From IMG/VR virus record IMGVR_UViG_3300028590_000050, positions 1 through 38,787 of that record: a stretch of DNA of 38,787 nt, one strand, 5' to 3'. The stretch is from a virus. Below, one piece after another: positions 20,521 to 28,862 of this stretch; positions within the stretch are counted from its first letter, which is position 1; each line of letters begins with the position of its first letter. The notes beneath the pieces were generated by a model, which did no database searches, was not told where the DNA came from, and worked only from the letters and a program-made list of their open reading frames with translations. The translations under genes and the position numbers were made by a program.

Positions 20521-21113
20521 CGATCTCCAGAGTTCCTACACGTTGTCGGCACTGCAAAGAGAAGTTCACCACGGAAGAAAAAGAGAAAAGACTTCGAATT
20601 CACAACTTTTGTATTGACGACTTTCTAGCAGCCCTTAAAGCGAAGAAAGAAAGAGTGCAAGAGCGGGAACGCAAGGCTAAGCAGAGAGTCGAAAGAGCAC
20701 TGGATAGGAAGAAGCGGGAAGAGCAAAAGCCCCGGTCGAAGTGGTTGGATGAGTGCCAGGCCATCGTGAACAAGATTGTGCGGTTGCGGGATAGACACCT
20801 GCCTTGCTGCTCTTGTGATCGACCCGCCTCTTGGGATGGCCAGTGGCACGCATCGCACCTTCGCAGTGTTGGTGCTGCCTCTGCCGTTCGATTCCACCTC
20901 TGGAACATTCACAAGGGATGCTCAATCTGTAATCACCACCTCAGCGGGAACATCGCGGGATACACGCCGAGGCTGGTTGAGAAGATCGGGCAAGACAAGG
21001 TTGATTGGCTCTACACGCAGAACCATGTTGTGAAGCACGACATACCGTATCTCATGCGCTTCAAGTCCGTGATGGGCAAGAGGCTGCGCAGACTAGAAAA
21101 GAGGATGGCATGA
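20517..21113 (+). CDS. ninG: NinG-like recombination protein
   Basis: 198 residues from the GTG overlapping the previous stop (a GTG at 20508 is an alternative). An N-terminal zinc knuckle (TRCRHCKEKF) precedes a long Lys/Arg/Glu-rich coiled coil (ERVQERERKAKQRVERALDR), then KPRSKWLDECQAIVNKIVRL, LPCCSCDR and the HNH-like part (WHASHLRSVGAASAVRFHLW, then NIHKGCSICNHHLSGNIAGY). This matches lambda NinG/Rap closely, including the spacing of the Cys pairs. It processes branched recombination intermediates. The 5' end is somewhat AT-rich like the adjacent homing endonuclease. Confidence 0.92.
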   Translation: MTISRVPTRCRHCKEKFTTEEKEKRLRIHNFCIDDFLAALKAKKERVQERERKAKQRVERALDRKKREEQKPRSKWLDECQAIVNKIVRLRDRHLPCCSCDRPASWDGQWHASHLRSVGAASAVRFHLWNIHKGCSICNHHLSGNIAGYTPRLVEKIGQDKVDWLYTQNHVVKHDIPYLMRFKSVMGKRLRRLEKRMA

Positions 21114-21358
21114 AGAACCTGACGACTGAAATCCTGATGCAGTTGATCGACGGCTACGCCGAGACTCGGCATGTCAGCGGCCATCCCACGTACAACGAGA
21201 AATCGGCGCTGGCTCGGAAGCTGGTCGAGGCAGGCATTGGCGCAGTGGTCAAGGCTGCCAACCCACCGCTGTTCGACATGAGCAAGGGCATCCCGCCAGC
21301 CACATCGATGATCGGCCTCCCAGTCATCAGCCCTGAGATGCTGGAGGTAGGGAAGTGA
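21110..21358 (+). CDS. Hypothetical protein (82 aa)
   Basis: 82 residues, ATGA overlap with ninG. Contains HPTYNEKSALARKLVEAGIG and a Pro-rich C-terminal half (KGIPPATSMIGLPVISPEML). No family recognised. Confidence 0.65.
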   Translation: MKNLTTEILMQLIDGYAETRHVSGHPTYNEKSALARKLVEAGIGAVVKAANPPLFDMSKGIPPATSMIGLPVISPEMLEVGK

Positions 21359-21528
21359 GTACCGAGATAGCGGCCAGCACGATGGTGGACTATGAATGGA
21401 CGGCTTGGCTCTGGCTGAACGCACGTGATCCAGATGAGCGGGTTCAGGCGTTAGAGAGGGCGTGCATGGATATTGCCGCGCGCCGTTACCAAGAGGGATT
21501 CGTCAGCAATGCAAGGAGTTGGTCATGA
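21355..21528 (+). CDS. Hypothetical small protein (57 aa)
   Basis: 57 residues from a GTG that overlaps the preceding stop as GTGA after GGAGGTAGGGAA. Contains DYEWTAWLWLNARDPDERVQ, resembling the short helical proteins before Q genes. Function unknown. Confidence 0.55.
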   Translation: MSTEIAASTMVDYEWTAWLWLNARDPDERVQALERACMDIAARRYQEGFVSNARSWS

Positions 21529-21553
21529 TGAACGACAGCGCTGGGAGGATTGC

Positions 21554-21940
21554 ATGCTGATGAAGACCAAGATCGAGCCAATCGACTTCCACCTGGTGAA
21601 GCCGGAGCACCACGCCATCCACAAGAGGCTGGAGAACTGGGCGCGCTACGTCTCAGTCCGTCGCCCGTCATGGGTAGGACCGATCTGGAAGATGGGGAAG
21701 TCCCATGGCCGCCAGTGGCACGCGCCCGAGTTGAGCGACCCGCTGGATTCGCTGGACGGGAGCGTCATGGAGAAGGCTGTCCGAGAGCTGCCGGACAAGA
21801 ATCGCGACGCTATCCGCTGGAGCTACGTCAGGACGAAGACGCCCCCAGCGGTAGCCGCGCGTGAGCTGGCCGTGACCTACGAGGTTCTGGCCGCACTTGT
21901 CCATGGCGGCAGGACGATGCTGGTGAACCGAAGAAAGTAG
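21554..21940 (+). CDS. Q-like late antitermination protein (128 aa)
   Basis: 128 residues from the ATG five bases after GGAGG. An N-terminal RLENWARYVSVRRPSWVGPI segment and a C-terminal sigma-region-4-like helix-turn-helix (VRELPDKNRDAIRWSYVRTK, then PPAVAARELAVTYEVLAALV) match the layout of lambdoid Q-type antiterminators (pfam Phage_antitermQ). It is the last gene of the rightward early operon, and a strong promoter with a downstream intrinsic terminator follows at once, as in the Q-PR'-tR' unit. It would load on RNA polymerase at the late promoter and allow read-through of the late terminators. Confidence 0.7.
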   Translation: MLMKTKIEPIDFHLVKPEHHAIHKRLENWARYVSVRRPSWVGPIWKMGKSHGRQWHAPELSDPLDSLDGSVMEKAVRELPDKNRDAIRWSYVRTKTPPAVAARELAVTYEVLAALVHGGRTMLVNRRK

Positions 21941-21969
21941 TTGCACACGAAAGAAACATCGTGTAGGAT
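21941..21969 (+). promoter_or_regulatory. Late promoter (PR'-like)
   Basis: TTGCAC (21941-21946) and TAGGAT (21964-21969) are separated by 17 bases and begin directly at the end of the Q-like gene. No gene is encoded between here and 22464 (523 bases); the interval holds this promoter, a large inverted repeat and a terminator. Confidence 0.75.
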
Positions 21970-22048
21970 CGCGCGCAATCGACCGCGCAGACGCATGAAT
22001 CGAACTTTCCGTGAGGTGCTTTGGCGTCGGCGGAAGGGGGGAAGCGGT

Positions 22049-22120
22049 CCATCACACATGCGGCCTGATCCGCCGCCCCACATGGCCTGCCAGCCGGGGC
22101 GCAGGCCGCAGCTGTGATGG
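22049..22120 (+). other. Large inverted repeat, structured leader RNA
   Basis: 22049-22067 and 22102-22120 are inverted repeats of 19 bases with 17 matches. Inside the loop, CGCCCC and GGGGCG can pair again. The result is a long GC-rich hairpin in the untranslated leader of the late transcript, between late promoter and terminator. It has no T-run. It could be a Q-related pause or antitermination element, a small RNA, or a packaging signal near terS. Confidence 0.7.
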
Positions 22121-22223
22121 TGAAGTCGCGCCGGCGCTGGCATTGAAAGCGGACCTCTCGTACAGAGGTAGCGCACAAGTAAGTAAATCCAGTGGCTGCC
22201 GCCCGCATCGCCATCAACCCACA

Positions 22224-22256
22224 AGCCACCCAGTAGCAATACTCGGGTGGCTTTTT
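22224..22256 (+). terminator. Intrinsic terminator (tR'-like)
   Basis: Stem AGCCACCC/GGGTGGCT, extended by AGTA/TACT with one bulged C around a GCAA loop, followed by TTTTTCGTTTT. It lies about 255 bases after the late promoter -10 element and would stop late transcription unless antiterminated. Confidence 0.9.
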
Positions 22257-22463
22257 CGTTTTCGAGTTGCGCCCGAAAGGGCTGGGTCGAAGGGTTAGGC
22301 CCTGCTGGCGTCCCCTGACCGAGATACACGTACCACTCCCGCACCGTGACAGCAGCCGGTCGCAAGTCGGGATGCAACTCAACCCAGTGCCTCGGGCCGA
22401 GCCAACCACCCCTAGCTACATGCTTTGGGCTCGTGCCCAGCACCTATCACCAAGGAAGCAGCA

Positions 22464-22598
22464 ATGCGCTACGAAGTACGCCACAACAACCAGACGTGGC
22501 ATGTATTCGACACGCTCGTCTACACAGCAGTTGCTGCCCATCCGCGCGAAGACATGGCTTTTGCTCAGGCGAGTGCCATGAACAGCGGGAAGAAGTAG
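22464..22598 (+). CDS. Small hypothetical protein before terS (44 aa)
   Basis: 44 residues (MRYEVRHNNQTWHVFDTLVY at the start), with AAGGA eight bases before the ATG. No family recognised. First gene of the late operon, followed by an intrinsic terminator. Confidence 0.6.
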   Translation: MRYEVRHNNQTWHVFDTLVYTAVAAHPREDMAFAQASAMNSGKK

Positions 22599-22631
22599 CG
22601 CGACCATTTTCCGGCAAGCAGTTGCCACATT

Positions 22632-22662
22632 GCCCGCAGTCGAGAGGCTGGCGGGCTTTTTT
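22632..22662 (+). terminator. Intrinsic terminator before terS
   Basis: Stem GCCCGC/GCGGGC with a 13-base loop, followed by TTTTTTATTT. It ends about 16 bases before the small terminase start, so terS onward depends on read-through. Confidence 0.82.
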
Positions 22663-22677
22663 ATTTCAGGAACGAAG

Positions 22678-23124
22678 ATGCCAAAGAAGACCGCAGCGAA
22701 GGGTGAGGCTGCAACGCCCCTGTCGCCGCTGGATGTCCTGGGCATCGATGAGGTCTGTGATCGACTCGTAGGAGGGGAGAGCCAGACCGCTATTGCGCAA
22801 TCTGCAGGAGTGCATGTGGCGACTCTTTGCAGGTGGCTCGCGGCTGACCCGCAACGTTCCGCGCGCGCACGCGAGGCACGGCTTGCATCGGCGGCTAGTT
22901 TTGCTGACCTGGCGGCCCAGAAGCTGGAAGACGCCCGTGACCCGTTCGAGCTGGCAAAAGCCCGTGAGCTGGCTAGCCATTTCCGCTGGAAGGCATCGAA
23001 GGCCAATCCCCGTGAGTACGGCGAGAAGCTGGAGATCGATCAGAAGACGACCATGACGGATCTGACTGAAGAGCAGCTTGATGCAAAACTTGCCAGACTC
23101 CTTGAAGCGGGAAGAGAAGCTTGA
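22678..23124 (+). CDS. terS: Terminase small subunit
   Basis: 148 residues from the ATG after AGGAACGAAG. The N-terminal helix-turn-helix (GIDEVCDRLVGGESQTAIAQ, then SAGVHVATLCRWLAADPQRS) is the DNA-recognition domain of the Sf6 G1P / terminase-small-like family. The helical middle (ARAREARLASAASFADLAAQ, then KLEDARDPFELAKARELASH) forms the oligomerisation core, followed by FRWKASKANPREYGEKLEI, a well-conserved phrase of that family. It recognises the packaging site. Its end overlaps the large subunit by 44 nt. Confidence 0.88.
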   Translation: MPKKTAAKGEAATPLSPLDVLGIDEVCDRLVGGESQTAIAQSAGVHVATLCRWLAADPQRSARAREARLASAASFADLAAQKLEDARDPFELAKARELASHFRWKASKANPREYGEKLEIDQKTTMTDLTEEQLDAKLARLLEAGREA

Positions 23125-24523
23125 GCTTCTAGCCCTGCTGGAGGAAAAGCAGCGGCGCAAGGAGGGCAACAAGCTCAGGGATTACCGGGCCTACGCCAAG
23201 CAGGCTGAATTTCACGCCAAAGGGTCTGGGTTCCGTGAACGCCTGCTGATGGCCGGCAACCAGCTCGGAAAGACCTGGAGCGCGGGGTTTGAGACTGCCA
23301 TGCACCTGACGGGCCGATACCCGGATTGGTGGACTGGAAGGGTCTATCCGAAGGCTGTAGCAGGCTGGGCTGCTGGTGTGACAAGCGAGGTGACGCGGGA
23401 TTCTGTGCAGCGTGTGCTGTGTGGCCGCTCCAACGCTATTGGCACTGGCGCTATTCCTCGGGATGCGATCAAAGACAAGTCGATGAAGCGCGGTGTCGCC
23501 GATGCGGTGGACACGCTGGTGATTCGGCATGGAGGCGGTGGGGATGTTCAAGCCGGCGAATCCCTGATCGGCTTCAAGAGCTACGACCAAGGGCGGGAGA
23601 AGTTTCAGGCTGAGACGTTGGACTTTGTTTGGCTCGATGAAGAGCCCGATGCGGACATCTACACCGAGAGCCTGACCCGCACCAATGCGACGGGCGGCAT
23701 GGTCTACATGACGTTCACCCCGCTGAAGGGCATGAGCGATGTGGTGAGGCGCTTCCTGATTGACAAGGTGGCTGGTAGCTGCGTCACGTCGATGACGATC
23801 AACGACGCTGAGCACTACACGTCAGAGCAGCGGGCCGCAATCATTGCCAGCTACCCGGCACATGAGCGGGATGCGCGAACCAAGGGCATCCCAACACTGG
23901 GGAGCGGGAGGATCTTCACGGTGAGCGAAGAAACGATCAAGGTCGAATCCTTTCCGATCCCGGCTCACTGGGCGCAGCTTGGCGGCCTGGATTTCGGTTG
24001 GGATCACCCGAGCGCTGCCGTGCGGATGGCTTGGGACAGGGACAACGACACGATCTATGTCACTGATTGCCACCGCCAGAAGGAGCAGACGCCAATCCTA
24101 TTTTCCGCCTCGCTGAAGGAGTGGCCGACCTGGTTGCCGTTCTCGTGGCCGCATGACGGCTTGCAGCATGACAAAGGGTCTGGTCAGCAGCTGGCCGAGC
24201 AGTACCGCAAAGCAGGCCTGCAGATGATGTCGGACAGGGCGACGTTCCCCGATGGGTCGAATGGCGTTGAGGCTGGCTTGCAGGACATGCTGCAGCGAAT
24301 GCAGCTCAAGAAGTTCAAGGTCTTCTCTCACCTGGAAGACTGGTTCGAGGAATTCAGGCTTTACCACCGCAAGGACGGGAAGGTAGTCAAAGAGTCAGAC
24401 GACTTGATGGCTGCAACGCGGTACGCCTACATGATGCGCCGCTACGGTATCTCGCTCCGAGAGTCGGAGATGAACACTCACATTCACCAGGCTTTGCCCG
24501 ATCAAGACGGACTCTATTTCTAA
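23081..24523 (+). CDS. terL: Terminase large subunit
   Basis: 480 residues from the ATG at 23081 (a TTG one codon earlier is possible). ATPase: Walker A GNQLGKT at 59-65 and Walker B FVWLDEE at 182-188 with catalytic Glu. The RNase H-like nuclease has Asp304 in GGLDFGWDHPSA, and the final acidic motif SDDLMAATRYAYMM lies near 445. It cuts concatemeric DNA and pumps it into the prohead. The overall sequence is like the Sf6 gp2/P22 gp2 group, which suggests headful packaging. Confidence 0.95.
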   Translation: MQNLPDSLKREEKLELLALLEEKQRRKEGNKLRDYRAYAKQAEFHAKGSGFRERLLMAGNQLGKTWSAGFETAMHLTGRYPDWWTGRVYPKAVAGWAAGVTSEVTRDSVQRVLCGRSNAIGTGAIPRDAIKDKSMKRGVADAVDTLVIRHGGGGDVQAGESLIGFKSYDQGREKFQAETLDFVWLDEEPDADIYTESLTRTNATGGMVYMTFTPLKGMSDVVRRFLIDKVAGSCVTSMTINDAEHYTSEQRAAIIASYPAHERDARTKGIPTLGSGRIFTVSEETIKVESFPIPAHWAQLGGLDFGWDHPSAAVRMAWDRDNDTIYVTDCHRQKEQTPILFSASLKEWPTWLPFSWPHDGLQHDKGSGQQLAEQYRKAGLQMMSDRATFPDGSNGVEAGLQDMLQRMQLKKFKVFSHLEDWFEEFRLYHRKDGKVVKESDDLMAATRYAYMMRRYGISLRESEMNTHIHQALPDQDGLYF

Positions 24524-24526
24524 CCT

Positions 24527-26731
24527 ATGGCCGACACGCTCCAAGAAACCACTTCGCTAGGCTTGCTGCTCGAACAGCGCCTTGTCGATTGGGAAAATGC
24601 GCGCAAGCCGCAGGAACTGAAGCTGCTTGAGTGCTACCAGGACGTGCTGCGCATCCCTCGCGAGGATGACACCAGCGGCACGGGCGCTGCCCGCTCGCGC
24701 AAGGCCAAGGGCTTGTTCATCGGCTCCACCCGCAACAAGGTGCGTGCGGCTCGGGCAAAGATCACGGATGCGCTGTTTGGCAGTGGTCAGATGCCGTTCG
24801 ACACGACGCCGACGAACGAGAAGCTTGCGCCCTTTGCTGACGTGATGGAAGACATCATCACCGAGCAGATGGAGCGCGGCCACATGAAGGAGTTGCTGAA
24901 GACTGGCGTGAACACGCTGGCGACTTATGGCACTGGCTTCGTGTTCGGCCCGTTCGTGCGCAAGGAAGTCATCACCGAGACGATGGCGACTGATTCGGGC
25001 CTGACTGAAGAGAAGTTCGAGTTCGACCTTCCTTACTTCGAGCTCGGCAACACGCTGGACGTGTACCCAGACCCGGAAGCCCGTGAGGTTGCAAGCGGCC
25101 TTGGTGTGTTCTGGGTCACGATGGAGAGCCCGACGACAGTAGCCGCCTGGAAGAGCGACAAGAGCTACAAGAATGTCGAGATGGCGATGATCGGCCCGGG
25201 CGACCGTGGCAACGAGACTGGTTCGGAGCGTGCTTCGCAGATGCGCGGCAACGTTCAGTACTGGTTCAAGAACGACCGCATCAAGGTCGCGCGCTTCTTC
25301 GGCAAGGTGCCGGCCTCGACCTTTGACGAGTGGTCGAAGAGCGTTCAAGCAAGCGAATCGTCCATGCTGGCCGCTGATGCTGAAGAGCGCCAGATGGGCG
25401 ACATGGTGGACGCGATCATCATCATGGCTGGTGGCGTCGTTGTGAAGGCGGTGGAGAACCCCTACAGCGGCAAGAGCCCAGCTCATCGCTGCCTGTATGA
25501 GGCTGTCGAGCACGAGATGTGGGGCGTGGGTGTCGCTGAGAACAACGCGCCGCATCAGAAGGTCACGAACGCAGCCTTCCGCCTTTTCATGGAAGGCAAG
25601 GGCATGGCTCTGCTTGGGACGGCTGCGGTGGACCGCTCCGCGTTCATGCCAGCTGAGGACTTTCGCAAGTACCCGGGCAAGGTCTACCAGTTCAAGCCGG
25701 GCCTATCGCCTGAGCAGAAGCAAGCGGCGATCCAGTTCCAGGTAGAGCCCGACATCACTGGCGGATGGATTGACGTGATCCGCATGTCTGAGCAGTTCTC
25801 GGACGATGACACGGGCATCACCAAGTACACGCAGGGCGATGACTCGCGCAACCTGAACAAGACCGCTTCCGGCATCTCCATGATCATGTCGGCGAGCTCG
25901 CTGCCGATGAAAGAGGTGATCCAGAACATCGATTCGATGTGGATTGAGCCCATCGTTGAGTGCTACATCGACTGGAACCTCAAGTACCTGACGCCCGAGA
26001 CGGTGCAGAAGATCCACGGCGACGAAGCAGCACAGTTGTGGGCGCAGATCAAGGAGTTCGGCAAGTCGTCGTTTATGGACTGGCAAGCCACTGGCACGGC
26101 CTCCTTCATGCAGAAGGAAGTGCTGACGAACAAGATCCGCGCTTTCTCGGAGTTCGCGCTTGGCAACCCTGTGACGGCGCCGCTGATCGATGCGAAAGAA
26201 CTCCTGCGCCAGACATGGGAAGTGATGGAGATCGGCAAGGAATCGCCCATCCTGGATGACAAGGAAGGCGAGGGCGACATCCCGCCGCAGATGAAGCAGC
26301 GAATGATGCAGGTCGCAGAACAGATGGAGCAGATGGGGCAAGAGCTCCAGAAGACCCAGCAAGACCTGCAGAAGGCGCAGCAGAAGTCCGAGGACGAGTC
26401 GTTCAAGCGCATGAAGGCCGAGATCGACGCAGACAAGGCCAATGCACTGCTCGCTATCGAAAAGGCCAAGGACAGTGCTTTAGCCGCTGCGCCAGGCATG
26501 GATCAGGCCGGGGTCACCGACATGGTGAATCAGGCCGTTGCGATGGCTCTGGCGCACATGTTGGAGCAACAAACGCCGCCTCCTGAGCCGCCGCCCGAAG
26601 AGCTCGCGCCGCTAGAGCAGATAGCGCCAGATCCTGCGATGCAGGAGTCTCCCGCAGCAGAAATGCAGCCCACTGAACCGCCTCCTGAAGGCGGTTTTTC
26701 TTTGGGCGAACCACCTGTTGAGCCGCAATGA
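24527..26731 (+). CDS. Portal protein
   Basis: 734 residues, the size of P22-type portals. Conserved-looking parts include RSRKAKGLFIGSTRNKVRAA, HMKELLKTGVNTLATYGTGF (wing/stem region) and SGKSPAHRCLYEAVEHEMWG. The C-terminal 150 residues are a long coiled coil (MMQVAEQMEQMGQELQKTQQ, then DLQKAQQKSEDESFKRMKAE), which could be the barrel, and then a Pro/Glu-rich tail. It forms the dodecameric ring for DNA entry and exit. Starts three bases after the terL stop. Confidence 0.9.
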   Translation: MADTLQETTSLGLLLEQRLVDWENARKPQELKLLECYQDVLRIPREDDTSGTGAARSRKAKGLFIGSTRNKVRAARAKITDALFGSGQMPFDTTPTNEKLAPFADVMEDIITEQMERGHMKELLKTGVNTLATYGTGFVFGPFVRKEVITETMATDSGLTEEKFEFDLPYFELGNTLDVYPDPEAREVASGLGVFWVTMESPTTVAAWKSDKSYKNVEMAMIGPGDRGNETGSERASQMRGNVQYWFKNDRIKVARFFGKVPASTFDEWSKSVQASESSMLAADAEERQMGDMVDAIIIMAGGVVVKAVENPYSGKSPAHRCLYEAVEHEMWGVGVAENNAPHQKVTNAAFRLFMEGKGMALLGTAAVDRSAFMPAEDFRKYPGKVYQFKPGLSPEQKQAAIQFQVEPDITGGWIDVIRMSEQFSDDDTGITKYTQGDDSRNLNKTASGISMIMSASSLPMKEVIQNIDSMWIEPIVECYIDWNLKYLTPETVQKIHGDEAAQLWAQIKEFGKSSFMDWQATGTASFMQKEVLTNKIRAFSEFALGNPVTAPLIDAKELLRQTWEVMEIGKESPILDDKEGEGDIPPQMKQRMMQVAEQMEQMGQELQKTQQDLQKAQQKSEDESFKRMKAEIDADKANALLAIEKAKDSALAAAPGMDQAGVTDMVNQAVAMALAHMLEQQTPPPEPPPEELAPLEQIAPDPAMQESPAAEMQPTEPPPEGGFSLGEPPVEPQ

Positions 26732-26973
26732 GCGCGGTACGGATTTCCTACATCACCGACTGGCTGGAGCGCACGAAGGCCGTGTGGCCGCTCGTGGTGG
26801 CCGAGATCGACGCAAAGGTCGGTGAGCTCACCGTGCAGCTCATCAACAAAGACGACGAACAGACGCGTGGCCGCATCAAGGCGCTGCGCGACATGAAGGA
26901 ATTGCCTGAAACGCTCCTATCAGAGCTTGAAGGCATGCGCGCCCCACTATCCGAAGAGGACGGGGCAGGTTGA
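26728..26973 (+). CDS. Hypothetical small head-module protein (81 aa)
   Basis: 81 residues, ATGA overlap with the portal gene. Helical: ISYITDWLERTKAVWPLVVA and KVGELTVQLINKDDEQTRGR. Conserved in position in related phages between portal and scaffold; function unknown. Confidence 0.7.
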   Translation: MSAVRISYITDWLERTKAVWPLVVAEIDAKVGELTVQLINKDDEQTRGRIKALRDMKELPETLLSELEGMRAPLSEEDGAG

Positions 26974-27015
26974 CGGAAGACGGACTACCCGCAAGGGCCC
27001 GAAGGAGCAAATTCG

Positions 27016-27798
27016 ATGCAAGTGAATGACGAGCAATACCAGAAGGAGTACGCAGAGGCAGCAGCAAAGCTCGAAGCGGATGCGCAAGCAACTACCGCAC
27101 GAGGCGCTGACGGCAAGTTCGCGAAGGTAGAGACACCGGAAACGGTTGTCGAGCCCGAGAAGAAGCCGGTGGCTGAAGAGCCCAAGCCCGAAGAGCCGGA
27201 CCCAATCAAGGTTCTCGAAGAGCGCGTAGCAAAAGCCGAAAAGATCGCCAAGGACAACCAAGCCTGGGCGACCAAACTGGCTCAAGAGCGCGCGCAAGAA
27301 CGTCGAGAGCGAGAAGCAGCAGAGCGCGAGGCAAACAAGCCAGCTATTTTGGATGCGAATCCGGAATTGGCCGATGCGATCCGCTTCGTTGCGAAAGATC
27401 CGACTCCGCGACATCAGGAAGAGCAGAAAGCACAGGAATGGCAGGCAGCTATCGAGAAGGTCCACCCGGGCATCTTTGATGTGTCTATCGATCCTGAGCT
27501 GGAAAAGGCAATCAAGGTGCGTTTCGACGCTCTTGGTCCTGAAGTCAAAGACCCGCTGGTGGCGATTCGTGAAATCACTGCAGAAAAACTGGCTTTCACA
27601 GAGCAACAGGTTGGCAAGCGATTCGCTGCCGAAGTTGCGAAGCAAGCCAAGGTGTCCGCTATGGCCGTTCCAGGTGCTGGCGCTGGTGGAGGCTCCGCAA
27701 GAGTCGCCCCGGACGATCAACTGGCAATGGCCGAGCGGATGAAAAACATGTCCGACGCTGAGTTCGCCCGAGAGGTGAAGCGCGTCAAAGGGTACTAA
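27016..27798 (+). CDS. Scaffolding protein
   Basis: 260 residues, highly charged, with Ala/Glu/Lys/Pro-rich N-terminal half (PETVVEPEKKPVAEEPKPEE) and a long helix (EERVAKAEKIAKDNQAWATK, then QERAQERREREAAEREANKP). The C-terminal end (AMAERMKNMSDAEFAREVKR) is a short helical, basic coat-binding end such as in other phage scaffolds. It lies directly before the major capsid gene. AAGGAG precedes the ATG. The assignment rests on composition and position. Confidence 0.82.
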   Translation: MQVNDEQYQKEYAEAAAKLEADAQATTARGADGKFAKVETPETVVEPEKKPVAEEPKPEEPDPIKVLEERVAKAEKIAKDNQAWATKLAQERAQERREREAAEREANKPAILDANPELADAIRFVAKDPTPRHQEEQKAQEWQAAIEKVHPGIFDVSIDPELEKAIKVRFDALGPEVKDPLVAIREITAEKLAFTEQQVGKRFAAEVAKQAKVSAMAVPGAGAGGGSARVAPDDQLAMAERMKNMSDAEFAREVKRVKGY

Positions 27799-27817
27799 GC
27801 CCTAGAGAAAGATCAAC

Positions 27818-28813
27818 ATGACCAATGTGACCACCCTGAGCCAAGTTGCCCCAGGCAATCAGGCTTTCTATGACCGCAACCTTCTGCGCCGCGCACAGCC
27901 GAACGACATCCACGGTCGATTCGGCCAGAAGCGGCCGCTCCCGACCCGAAGCGGTGAGCAAGTCAAGTTCCGCCGCTACTCGCAGCTCGCCGCCGCGACG
28001 ACCGCGCTTGTCGAGGGTGTGACGCCCTCCGGCTCGCAGCTTTCCACGACCGACATCCTGGCAACGCCTCTCCAGTACGGCGATTTCGTCACGGTGTCGG
28101 ACAAGGTGAGCCTGCTGAACCAAGACCCGGTGATCACCGAAGCGACCGACATCCTCGGCGACCAGGCCGGCACGACCATCGACCTCATCCGCCGTGATGT
28201 GCTCGTGGCCGGTACGAACGTGGCCTACGCTTCCGCCGTCGCCAACCGCCTCGCGCTGGTGAACAAGGTCACTGCCGCCGACCTCGACAAGGTGATCCGG
28301 TTCCTCAAGAACCAGAATGCCAAGTGGATGAAGGAAGGTATCGACGCCTCGGACAAGGTTGGCACCGGATCGGTCCGCAAGTCGTTCATCGCACTGGTGC
28401 ACCCGGATGTCGAACACGATCTGGAGTCCATCACGGGCTACAAATCGACCTCGGACTACGGCTCGCAAGAGGGGATCATCGAAGACGAGATCGGCTCGTA
28501 CAAGAACCTGCGTTTCGTCTCTTCGACCAACTGCAAGATCTGGGTGAACGCCACGACCGCGACGACTGCCGGCTACAAGGCAACTGGCGGCGGCTCGAAC
28601 GACGTGTACGCCACGCTCTTCATTGCAGCTGATGCCTACGGCAATGTGCCGCTCGCTGGGCATGCCATGGAAACCATCGTGAAGCCTCTCGGTTCTGCCG
28701 GCGCAGCCGATCCGCTGAACCAGCGCGCCACCGTGGGCTGGAAGGCCATGACGACCACCGTCGTTCTGAACCAGGCATGGCTTCTGCGCCTGGAAAGTTT
28801 GGCTTCCGCCTAA
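27818..28813 (+). CDS. Major capsid protein, N4-gp56 family
   Basis: 331 residues. I recognise the N4-gp56 capsid family by LSQVAPGNQAFYDRNLLRRA near the N-terminus, IHGRFGQKRPLPTRSGEQVK, FRRYSQLAAATTALVEGVTP and YGDFVTVSDKVSLLNQDPVI. Also typical is RRDVLVAGTNVAYASAVANR. HK97 fold is known for the family. It forms the icosahedral shell. AGAGAAAGAT before the ATG is a modest ribosome-binding site, but start and length agree with the family. Confidence 0.93.
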   Translation: MTNVTTLSQVAPGNQAFYDRNLLRRAQPNDIHGRFGQKRPLPTRSGEQVKFRRYSQLAAATTALVEGVTPSGSQLSTTDILATPLQYGDFVTVSDKVSLLNQDPVITEATDILGDQAGTTIDLIRRDVLVAGTNVAYASAVANRLALVNKVTAADLDKVIRFLKNQNAKWMKEGIDASDKVGTGSVRKSFIALVHPDVEHDLESITGYKSTSDYGSQEGIIEDEIGSYKNLRFVSSTNCKIWVNATTATTAGYKATGGGSNDVYATLFIAADAYGNVPLAGHAMETIVKPLGSAGAADPLNQRATVGWKAMTTTVVLNQAWLLRLESLASA

Positions 28814-28820
28814 ACCAACA

Positions 28821-28843
28821 GCGCCCACCTAACCCGTGGGCGC
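28821..28843 (+). other. Hairpin between capsid and decoration genes
   Basis: Perfect 8-bp stem GCGCCCAC/GTGGGCGC with a 7-base loop and no T-run. It may stabilise the 3' end of the capsid mRNA or set the ratio of capsid to the next protein. Confidence 0.6.
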
Positions 28844-28862
28844 ACCTCATTGAAAGACCATC

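Noticed and set aside
22150-22210. Possible tRNA or tRNA-like fold near a CCTCT/AGAGG hairpin
   Set aside because: No acceptor stem, TTC loop or cloverleaf spacing could be found.
21828-22443. Two minus-strand ORFs of about 190 codons in the late leader
   Set aside because: They have no ribosome-binding site, overlap each other and cover the late promoter, hairpin and terminator.
24557-25555. Long minus-strand ORFs opposite portal, capsid and tailspike
   Set aside because: All mirror strong structural genes; their translations have shadow-type composition.
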